Part shown: positions 46,101-58,100 of the stretch, one piece after another
Numbering within the stretch: the stretch's first letter is position 1
How the letters are laid out: the number at the start of each line of letters is the position of its first letter
Origin: Liolophura sinensis
Taxonomy: Eukaryota; Mollusca; Polyplacophora; Chitonida; Chitonidae
Direction of reading: 5' to 3'
Length of the DNA stretch: 64,000 nt
NCBI RefSeq assembly: GCF_032854445.1
Contig: NC_088298.1
Location: 10,529,504-10,593,503, forward strand
Made by a program: the position numbers and the translations under genes
Notes under the pieces: model-generated
Database searches by the model: none
What the model saw: only the letters and a program-made list of their open reading frames with translations
Told to the model about the DNA's origin: nothing

Positions 46101-49100
46101 ATGACAAGTATTGCTTTAAAAAGGTAAGTTTCAAAAGTAAACTTTTCACAATTTTATAAAACTATTGAGATTTGCAAAAAATAAATTCCAAGTACATCTC
46201 ACTGAATACAAAATACTACAGCATAGAGAGTTAAACCAGAACAGCGACGACAGTGTGATATTCTGCAAAAGGTCACACGTATCCGGTGAAATCCAAATTC
46301 TTGTCACTTTATCTCAGTTAGGGTTTTATTCCAGCTGTGACAATTAGAATTATTATAACTGTTCATGTATATGCTTACATAGCAGAAAAAAATGGCCCCA
46401 TAGCATCATGGCTTACGCAAAATTAGGTAATACAAATGCAGTGATGTTAATTGCAGTTTGTTAGGCGTTACTGGTCTAGAGTGCCTCGTATGTGTTCATA
46501 TTTCCAACATCAATTATTCTTTACTTGCAGCGCCACGCTTGCGCTTGTGTCATTTTTCTGTATTGCTATGTATATTATACAACCTCCGCGTTTTGCGCAT
46601 TACCCACCATTCCAATCGTTACACATTCTCAGGTCGGCAGTTTCGACGGTCTGGCGCTCAGCCTGAACGTGGCTGACGTTAAGAACTACAACTCTGGTGG
46701 GGAAGAGATAGACAGGATACCAGCCCAGTGCCCCGTGGGTTCCGTCTGTGAGGCTTGTCTGGTACTTGACGCTGCTAAACGCACAGTGTACGTACCTGGA
46801 GATCTTGTCATCGTTGCGTTGGCACCTGTGTTTGACAGTGGAAATGAGCCTTTCACATGTTCCGGAATAAGACTGGACAAAGGACTGCAACTCGCCCAAT
46901 CCATTTTGTTTGCCGTAAAAAAGGTGAACGAGAAGGAAGGTATTTTTGGAGAAGTGTTTCCTGGAAAGAGCATAGGAACGCTTATCTTGAACACGTGCTA
47001 CAGCGAATCAGTGTCTCTACGATCGGCTATGTCTGTTTTCTTTGAAGATGAACCATATTCGGTGTCCAGCGTGGACAAGATCGCGTCCAAAGTGTTGGGA
47101 TTCGTTGGTGCCGTCAGAAGTGACGTCTCTGAAAAAGTGGCCAGTCTGTTGACACAAACGAAACATGTGCAGATATCCTACGCTTCCACGTCGGTCACGC
47201 TGAGTGATAACGTAACCTACCCGTATTTCATGCGGAACTGCGCTTCGGACAAACTACAAGGCGAGATAATGGTCATGGTACTGAAGGCCATGGACTGGAT
47301 GTACGTCAGTATGGTTTACGTAGATGACAGTTACGGTCAAAATGGACTCGACATCATTCAGACTATGGCGCCAAGGCAAGGCATCTGCATTGCGCAGGTC
47401 ATCAAGGTGGATTATACCACAAATTATTTTTCAGTACTCGAAAGCTTGCGACGGACGCCATCAAGTAAGGTCGTGATTCTGTTTTTGAGATCGACGTCCG
47501 CAAAGGCGATGCTGGAAGCGATTTCGGTTAAGGATGACTATAAGCCGGGAGAGTTTACTTTCATCTTAACGGAGTCGGTCGGAAACCGAGAGTCTGTTAT
47601 TTCCAACGCTCCTGCCGCGCTGGGCTCTATTTCGCTGCTTCAAGAGCTTCCGCCTAATAACGAGTTCAAGGATTTTCTTTCCCAGAGGAAAGTCACGCCT
47701 GATCTTCCCGAAAGAGTCTGGTTGGAAGAGTACTGGGAACCCTACTTCCGTTGTTACAGGCCCACCAGTTATGATAAATCCACGGCAAAACCATGTGATT
47801 CTGATGCGTCTCTAACGGACGCTGGATACCAGCAAGATCCCTGGGCTCCATTTGCCATCAACGCTGTGTTTAGCATGGTACTCGGAGCCCACGAAGCGGT
47901 CCGCGAACTCTGCGACTCCAGTGGAGAGCTATGCTCCCAGTACCGCAATAATCCATCTAAAGTTCGAGATAAAATTTTAAAAACCCGACTGGATTTATTC
48001 GCAACAGGAGCACAAATTTCGGCATTTGATGATAACGGTGATGGCACGGTGGGTTTTGCCGTTTTCAACGTCCAGACTGATCCATCGGGAAATCGAATCT
48101 ACGCCCCGGTAAGCTATACTCGGCCGTTAATCTAATAAAGTAAACTACAGATTTTTGCCAAAAAATGTCAAACAGATAAACAAATAAACTTTGCCATTAT
48201 TTTAGAATTGCCCAAAGCTTTTCTGGGACAAAATATCAGCCTCGTCTGTGCACGTGTTACCGCTCAAAATCGATGATAAAGTTTGTCGCTTTATAAATTT
48301 TCAATTTTTAGAATAAATTTAACGCTAAAACAAATCGGCACGAAGTACGATATTTTCTTGAAGGCAGTAATTTCAGCTAATTCGGGGCTAACATGGAATA
48401 TTTGATTTGAATAGCGATTATGGATTTTGTGCAATACATTGCCTCAGCAATGCTTTAAATGTTTATTTAGTATTTTTCTGACACAATCAAAGAGTAATGT
48501 TTTTATGACAAAGTGCAAAAACCGTCTGTCCCGTGTCATACATTGTTTAATATTTCTACAGACATATATATGAACAAAATATTTTTGATGTGTATTTGCT
48601 GTAGTGATAAATAGGGAAGAATAATGCTGTAAATCCTTTACACAGACAAATGGAGTAGATCCACAAACATTCGCTGTACAGATACAGCTTGTGGGCTGTA
48701 ATTTTACATGATGTTGGTGTGTTTTTTTTTAATACGTTTACAGCACTTTATGAATTGTGCTCAGTCATGCCTGTGTGTAAATACGCATCGATGTATTTCT
48801 GCATGTATGTGTGCTTTGGGTTTAACGTGTTGCTTAGCAATTTTTCAGTCATTTGACGACGACGAGTCATTGGGTGTGTGTGTACATACATTGTGTCTTC
48901 TTGTGACAGGGCGAGTCCATGCCGCCAAAGTGTTACCTTCACTGATGAAGTATCATGCCGAAGACAATAGACATGACACTCCGCTCAATCACATTATGCT
49001 AACACCGGTCCAACCAATTCCTTTCCCTTCCTCTAATCTCTCAGTGCTGAACGCCAAGTGAGGTAGCAACAACTACCATTTTAAAACGTTTTTCGTATGA

Positions 49101-52100
49101 CCCGACCAGGGTTTGATGACTGGGTCTCCCGACTTCGAGACAGACACTCTGACCATAAGGCCAAATGCGGTCTGACTACGCACTGGTGTACTTTTTCTGG
49201 GCAATGGCTACTCGGGCGTAAACCGAAACTTAACAGTTTGACTTGAAACGCTTTAATGGACATAAATTGGACATTAGAAGCAAAAACTTACACAAACCAA
49301 TAGTTCAACACTTTAACGAAGAACAACACACACTTAATGATTTTAAAGTCTGTGACGTCCAAACTCAGCTTGAAATCGAAATATTTGAAATATAAGTTGA
49401 GAAATGCTTCAGTAGAGACTATGGGTTCTGTATCCACTATAGAGAATAACAACGGAGCTCCGCTCAACGTGTTTGTAATCACCAACCCAACCAGTGGCAG
49501 CGAAGCCATTTCACATTCCTTTTGTCCTTTTATGACTGCTTAGTCTACCTGCACTTCACACATCTGACGATGTGTCACCAATTTCCGCTGAAAACGTCAA
49601 AGATTACACAGCTTTGAGCCGAAATACTTCGGGTTCCGTAAATTTACAGTCTGAACAGTTCATGTGCAGCAAAATGCGCTGCAGCCAGCTGCCTACCAAC
49701 ATACGCCATTTATCAGTGCAGTGCATACTACATGTGTGATGGGCAGTATCATCAGCGTGGCTTCCGTACAGGCCATACTCCTTACAGCGCATGCGCTGCT
49801 CTCTACGATCGATTTAACCACTGCCACATTTATACAGAAATCTTACAACACGCCGGTCACTGGGGTCACGCTGGTGAGGTAGGCAGTGGTGTCAGAAACC
49901 ACAAAACCGCTGTCTCAACCCTTGTTTCTAATATTATTTTATACACATGCATTCTCTATATGTAAAGTGCGTACAACATGGTTCTAACCAAAAACTGAAA
50001 CAAGTTTATCGCTGAATGATGATTAAATAGTTCCGCGCGAAGACACCAGTGGTGCAGCTAAAAATTAATTAGAAAACTAAAAGTCTAAACAAGCCTACGT
50101 GAGTCGATAATTCTCCAAAGGCCAAGCTTGGCTAAAGGTTGAAGTCATGTAAAGTTAGCCTAGAGAGCGGATCATGCGCTGTAAGGGGTATGCATCGAGG
50201 CAACACAGTACATTAGACTTATAGGATCAACTAAGCCTGCTTGTGTAAATGAATTTGCCAGCATCCAGAACTGCTCAAAATTTCGGTGCACTGTTATGAA
50301 TGTTAACTGGACGATGGTCGGAAACTATAGTGATCAATTCATTTAGTTCAGTTAAATTACGTTATACGGGTAACAGCTGGGTTTACCGAAAATTGATATG
50401 AACCGGGACTGTACTGAACGTTCAAATGTACAGCCTTAGGCTCAGATAAATTCTCCTCCTTCTATCTTCCAACATACTTGTATCCACTGAGCTGTTCTGT
50501 CTCTCAATTTTCTTTAGTGTTTTACAGATTTTCCCAGATTTCCAGTTGCTGTAAAATATTGTTGCTCTTCAGTTATAGTTTCCAAAACATCACTACGCAG
50601 TCTCTACGGGTAACGTAACTGGAATGGTAAATGTTGGCCTGCTTTCATATCTGTAAGCTTAATGATTTCAATGCTACCCTTTGTTTTTTTATTTTTTTAT
50701 TTTTATTTTTGGGGGGTTAAATCAGCAGTTTAACTTTTGATATGGGTGGGGTGGGGGGAATGTTTAAGATAAAGCTTGCTGCAGTTAGGATATTATTAAA
50801 TAAATGTGAATTGTGAACTCTCTACTATTGCAGCTAAAAATTAATTAGAAAACTAAATCAAGTATTCAAACGGGTATTCTGTAATTCTAGAATTGTTGCA
50901 TATAATTACTATAAAATCCCTTCTTCGTGAAAATAAAGCAAAATAACAGATTAAACAAATTGAACTGAGGCTTTTACCCAAATTAAAAACTTTTTAATTT
51001 TTGCCTAGGTTGCTTGCACCATCTTTCATTGCATCAGGGAAAAACATCCGTTTATTCATATATAGTTAGCTGTAAGCACCATTATTTGGTGGTAGGGGGG
51101 TCTACAATGCATGTATTTTTTTAAAATAATTTCCTTATAAAATGTATGAGTATATAACTGAATCAATAATTTTTTAGCCATGTTATTTTGCAGCCATGTG
51201 TAATTCATGTGTAATTCAGAGTTTTTCTCTAATTGGTTTTATGCTGCACAATATATACTCATTTATTTGACAATTGGTTAAGAGATATTAGTTACACAGC
51301 TTTGCGTGACAGTGCTTACAGAGCAGTGTGTCCCTGGTTACGGAGCATTCTGTTACTGGTTATTTGGGCAACTGGTTACGGAGCACTATGGTACTGATTG
51401 TGAAGCAATGCAGTACCGGTTATAGTGCGGTATGATTAGGGGCTAGTGCATTACTGCTTAAGGACGAGAATGTTACTGGTGCTTACGATAATGGTAAACA
51501 AATCCAGTTGACACATTAGTAGGATTCATTCACAAATTACGCTAATTGTTCAATTCTTGGTAGTTAAATTAGCTAAAAAGTTACTATGTTGAATTTAGCA
51601 CGTTTCTTTGCTGTAGTAATAAGTAGTTTTGTTTGAATTAACAAATTACTTTGTATAATTGCTATACCAAGCAGTTTACTAATCTGACAAACTAGTTCGT
51701 TAAGCTTACATAGTAATTTGTAAATTAACACCTTACTTTGTTAATTCATTTATTGACTTTGTTACCAATTCCCAGAATACGGTCATTAACAGAGTAGTTT
51801 TTTTAGTTTTAACAAAAAGTTTGTTAAAAAATCGTCAACAAAGTAAACTCTGTCAAAATTTAACAACGCAATATTTCCAGTGTAGGACTAAAGTAAACAT
51901 GTTTATGTAGCGTACAGCTTTCGAGCAGCATACTCGAAAAAATGGAGTACCAGGTTAGGTAATGGAAAAGCACAGATCTGTATTTCTGAAAGCTCAAGCT
52001 TGGAAGAATGGAACAGATCTTATGCTGATCTAATGGTGCCCAAATTTCTCCCAAGAGCTACAGCAAAACCATTAAACTTCATTCAGTAAAACCGGCCCCA

Positions 52101-55100
52101 ATAGCACAGTTGGTAGAGCGTCCGCTTCGGGGGCGGTAGATCCAGGATCAATCCTGGGTCGTGTTACATCTAAGACCTTAAAAGAGGAAGCTGTAACTTC
52201 ATCATGAAAGCGATAGTGCAACGATTGGTTGACCCGTATCAGTATAATGGCTCGGGGCGGGACCGCTTAATGGCCTTCGGTCTGTCGTCTCAGTAAAGCA
52301 GCACTAGATAAAAGAGCGGTGGAAATCCGTGCGGCAAGAGGGAGGCACATTGCATGCACTCTAAGGAGTCCTTCGTCGTCATATGTCTGAAAAATTCTTA
52401 AGTACGACGTTAAACCCCATGCCAGTGTAAACAGTACTTCGCACAAGAATCCCCGTTGTGATATTTTGCCTCACCTCGCCGCGGCGCAAGAGGGAACATA
52501 TACTCTTAGCCCTTTTCCGCAAAGTTGCTGACAGGCAGACAGACGAATAAACGGTAGTAAAAAGATAACCTCTTTGTCGGAAACATATTCCCATGGGCAA
52601 ATTTAAAATTTAAAAAAAAATCTGTCAGCAAATAGAATCTGAATAAATTTGAGAGTCTTTCCCGACAATAAAAGACTGTGCATGACTGTTTATAAAGAAG
52701 TTAGAATTGAGATGATCTCAACTCGACACTTCCCTGTTGACGTTTCTGTTTTTGTTTTTTTTTATGCAGTAGCCTACATACCTGTATAATTCTACAAATA
52801 CCTAAAATATTAAGCGGGATATCCAAATCACAGTCCAACAGGTCAACCAATAAAACAACATGCAAAGTTAATAATGAAATAGAGACAAGGAACTGTAAAA
52901 GGCTTGACAACATTCGACACTCCTTGACAAAGATTCCGGCACGAGGGTTGAAAGCTTGCGAAACTTTTTACGATTTCTCTCGATTTATTTAGTATTATTA
53001 CAGAACAGACCTACGACTATAAATGTAAGGTATTATAATATCTTTGTTTGAACAATAGGGTGTCTATAGCACGTGATGCACTAGCACATCCTGGAGTCTC
53101 TTTTCAGTTACATTTCAAACTCAAATTCTTATTTACTGTTCGTGTCTTAACACAGGTAGCACCTGAGGTTTCTCAAGTTATGTTTGTTGCAGGATTGTTT
53201 ATATAGTCCCATGTCCAAAAATACAAAAAACTATACAGCATAAAGATTAAAACCAGATCTGCGACAACAATGTAATATTCTGCAAAAGAATCAAAAGTAA
53301 GCGGCCTACCTTAAATGTATCTAAGAAAATGTGTTTTTTTCCCAACTGTTCATGTATATATAAATACTTAAAAAGTTGCACCCAATCAAAAAGTCCCAAT
53401 CAAAGCGTCATATAATAAATGAAGTATATTCAAGTCAAATTTCAGACCGCAAATGGTTAAAACAATGTATTCAAAGACCAGCTGCATGAATAAAATTAGC
53501 ATCACAATCTCTTATAAATCTACATAATTTTGAAGAAAAATACAGTTACCTGAGAGTGAACAGTTTCTAATGATGCCGTCAGGTAGTCCTATTATACGCG
53601 TGAGCCATGAAGGAGTGTTCCAGTTGAGTTGATTTTCGCAAAATCCATTTCAAACACAGCTTAAAACACCGGTTCCCAAAGGAATGTGTAAAACATAATT
53701 ATATAAACTGCAAATAAAGCTGGTAAGATGGAAGAGAGAAGAACTCCACAGTTTAAGGAAGCTGGACTGTTGACATTCTAGGCATATCACCCTATTACAA
53801 TCTTAAACCTGTTATCCGTGCATAATATCCAGCTCAAATACAAAATAGTATAGAGGCTTATAGGTCGCCCTTTGATTGCAACTGTTCGTAAAGCTTGTAT
53901 ATACCTTGGAGAGCAAAACCAGAGCAGCCACGACAGTGTGATAGTTGTCAAATGGTCACATACAAACGGTGAAACCCGACCTCTTGTCTACTTACCACAG
54001 TCAGGCTGTTAATACTTAATGAGAAGAAAACATAACAATGATGCAAATGTCAGATGAAAGGGCGTCAAATTTAATTGCAAATGTGGTCTCATGGGAAAAA
54101 GGATGGCTGAAAGTATTTTTGTATGGTGGGTATTTGGGACCATGTTTCGGTATTTATCGTCTTTGCTTAATAATGTCCTAATTAACGGCGTGATGCATGC
54201 CTAATAAATTTATTTCAGTGCAAGTTTATCGTTTATATCAAGACCGAGGCATGTAATCTGAATTGTGATGATATTTATGAATATATTAAAAATATCATGA
54301 AAATCCATGTTGAACGCATTTCTTAGCTAAAAGGACCCAATTCTAGCGCGAATATATTTATTAAACATGTGTTACATCCTCTCTGATACCATTATTACAC
54401 AAAGACTATATGTACCAAATGGTGGTCCCAATTATCCACCATACAAAAATCATTTTTAACTGTTTTCTTCTCGTGAAAGAAAAATTGAAAAAAAAAATAT
54501 TGAAGACCACATTTACGACTAACTTTTCGCACTCTTTCATCTCAACTGCATGTTTTATTATGATTTCTCCACATTTAAAATAACAACTTACAACGCACTA
54601 GCTTAAATAGAATTAGGTAAAAAAAATCAGTGACGTTAATGGCAATTTATTAGACATCACTGAGTAACAGTCACATCTAATAAATTGTCATTAACATCAC
54701 TGACTTTTTTTACATAATTGGCATAAGAAACAAAGATGCTTATACACCCCGTATCCACGGTTTCAGATAGAGCTACATGTGACAATTGTGAAACATAAAT
54801 CTTGGATGCCAAGACTTGTCCCAAAATTGACACCATAATTGAGATGTTGTGTAAAATCAGCCTGCATACACTTGTTTAACCCCTCAACTACTGAATAGCT
54901 CTCTTGCAAAAACAAGAATCGGATTTCTATCACGTTTAGAGCTTAGACGTAGGTTTTGCCGCTGGAAACGTTAGGGGAATCCACGGAATTTACCGACACG
55001 GACAATACTAGCACAATGAAAAGTAGTTCTGCGATTACGTTTTTATGAGGGCGGATATCTGCTCCTTTACACTATACCGTCCTTTTCAGCTGTCGTTATT

Positions 55101-58100
55101 TGAGCCGTTGGCTGATTTTTGACAATTTGTGTTATGCTTGCGGGGTCAACCCACGTCTACATTGCCCTGTATACAGTTACATGTATGTGTCGAAAACGCG
55201 TATCTCATTGTCATGATCTTTTGCGTAGGTTCCTTTTGTATTAGATGAGAATTTGATATGCAGGATCAGAGACTTCCTTTGTTAGTTTCCTTAGTTTCTT
55301 AGTTTGGTAACACACAAAAAGTTAAAGAGGAACTAAAATATTTGAGAGAAAAAATACGGAGTCAGTACGGAAGCCCTTACGGATTTTCCCGTTAATTACG
55401 AGATATTTTCTCTTAATTATAAGATCTTAATTGATTACCTTCATTATCTGAATGGAATCTTAAGTGCAATGTTATTGAAGATACAGGTCAGACAGCAATT
55501 CCGTCTGCTATTCACGCAAGCGCCCTCTGTTGTTGGAATCGAGATCTGTGGGCATCACGTGATTTTGTTAAAAGTAAAGAAAATACTGAAATGAAGTATG
55601 CATCAGGTGAAACACCACTAAGCACTGTCCAGGAAAATAGGTCGATAAACGTTTTTAGAAGTCTTTTCCAAGCGAGTAAAATGGTTTCAAAACATCACAT
55701 TGTACGGTAGTCTGAAGTGAAGAAGACATGCATATTTTTTGCTTGAAACACTTCGTTTCAAGATACTTTTGGAGAATGCATTCATAGATCTTCATGTTCA
55801 TACCTATACGTTTTGAATGATATACTCTGGTAGTCTGTATGTCTTAAAGGAGAACTCAGACGACTTTATTTTCCACTAAATGTTCCCTTAACACAATATT
55901 GATGTTATGTTAGGCTGTATTTATTTATTTATTTATTTATTTATTTGATTGGTGTTTTACACCGTACTCAAGAATATTTCACTTAAACGATGGCGGTCAG
56001 CATTGTGGTGGGAGGAAACTGGACGGAGCCCGGTGGAAACCCACGACCATCCGCTGGCAGACCTTCCCACGTACGGTGTTAGTCTGTAAGCTGCATTTAA
56101 TAAACTATTATGTTAAACTATCACATTTAAAAACAACAATTAAAATTGGACCTTTTGACTAGCTTGTTGAACCCTGGCCGGGTGACGCCGTGCCGTGAAT
56201 TATGTATTGCAAAGCCTGCAAAGCATAGCCAAATCCATGCATTAGGCCTACCGACTGTGTGCTGTTCCTATTGTGTGACTTAATCTATAATTACCCGCCG
56301 TAACGAGGGCTAAATCAAAATCTGACTTAAGATTTGAGTTGCCTGATTTATAACTCATTTCCGTTTCAAAGTTATTTAGTTTAACGTTATATATCTTTGT
56401 GGATACCGATGTGTTTCTTATGCAGACAAGGTCTGTTGAATGCAGTAGTTATATGTTCAAGTAGAGGTACATTGAGGTGTGGATTAGCTGAAGGGCCATA
56501 CAGCACATTACTTCCTTGTAATCCTTTGAAAAACAAAAATATAGTGAGTATAGTGAGGTATCTCGCGTAGCTTTTACCACGATTGCGTCATAGTTTTGTC
56601 ATAGTTCGGACGTCATAGTTTTGTGTGTTTTGGTCATATAAAAGGTACACACTATTAGTAATTTGGAAGCTTGCCAAACCCATACGTTTGTAAGGATTAC
56701 TTCTTCCGGAAGACAAATGAGGTCGTGCGTTCAAATCTAGCTCCGCTAGGTTGACTGCGATTTTAAGTCATGTTTTTGGAGGCCTCCATGGCTCAGTTGG
56801 TTAGCGCGCTAGGGCAGCGCAATGACCCAGGAGCCTCTCACCAATGCGGTCACTGTGAGTTCAAGTCCAGCCCATGCTAGATTCCTTCACGGCCGTATGT
56901 TGGAAGGCCTGGCTGCAACCTGCGGATGGTCGTGGGTTTCCCCCGGGCTGTGCCCGGTTTCCTCCCACCATAATGCGGGCCGCCGTCGTATAAGTGAACA
57001 TTCACCAATCAAATAAATAAATTAAGTCACGTTTTTCGGGTATCGGCGTGTTGCTGTGGTTTCGTTCACATTCTTTCAGGTTTCTTTCACTCATGAGTTC
57101 AAATATAGTGCCACGCATAAAACGTCATTCATTCTGTCATGTTCATATTTCCACAAATATAGAAATTGGCGATTGTAAAGACAATGTCTGAGGCCTCTGA
57201 GATGCTAAATTATTGTTTTTTGTTCGTATATAGGTTGGATTTTGGAGTAAAGACAAAGGACTCTCCCTGGAAAAAGACAAGTTGAAGTTTCCCAATGGTA
57301 TGGAATTTCCGTCCTCGGTGTGTCCGAATGAACGCGAATGTAACCTCTGCAACAGTGGTCCGCCATCAGCGCAGAATTACAGGTATACGCAAAGTTCATA
57401 TATCTTATTTACTAACAAAACTTCACAGACAGAAGGGGCAAACCTCCATCAAGGCTATAAATGTACAAAGGCCTCCGCAACAAAGGGGCAATACTCTGCT
57501 TTTCTGTCCTGTCTAGCAGTGGTCTACCATCGATTTAAAATAAATTCCTGTATCCGAAATCAGATTCAGGCCGTCGCAAAAATTTGAATGAATTGGTGTT
57601 AAGCCCAAGGCCAAGCAGAGCGCAGAATTTCATCCAAATCCTCTAATATGTCCGCAAAGACAGACAAACAGACAGAAAAAAGGACAGGCAGTCGGACACA
57701 CAAATATAAATCACTGGCTAATACAGAATTTCCTGGTCTTCAGTTAAGCCGGGGTGGTTCTTCTAGATAAATTCTTTATGCAATTAAACGAACACTTCCA
57801 GACCTTTGCAGAATTCCATCTTTTAAAAGCATTTAACTCGGTTGAAAATTCTGAAAAAATATATCGGAATAATGGGTTTGGTGGGTACTGCTTAGTGGTG
57901 TTTCATACTTCACATTAACAATTTCATCGTTATAATGTCAGAAATGTTTCATTTCGTTACACAGTGCTGCACCGCTGATACCGACCGTGGGTGGCGTCCT
58001 TGGTGTTGTGGTCGTTATTTGCATCGTCATCATCATCGTCCTCGTCTACCGGCAGTTCACCACACCACCCAGAGGTGGGTCATTTAAACCATCAGTTACG

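Noticed and set aside
46600-46994. Minus ORFs of about 100 codons opposite receptor exon 5
   Set aside because: They are antisense shadows of a strongly coding plus-strand exon.
49288-49509. Minus ORF with a hydrophobic N-terminus in receptor intron 5
   Set aside because: A short signal-like start alone is weak evidence; no continuation exon or family match is visible.
48109-57233. Hidden exons for a cysteine-rich or seven-helix domain in the 9.1-kb intron
   Set aside because: No frame with family C helix motifs was seen on the plus strand. Exon 5 and exon 6 already join in phase at a position matching the end of flytrap 1.
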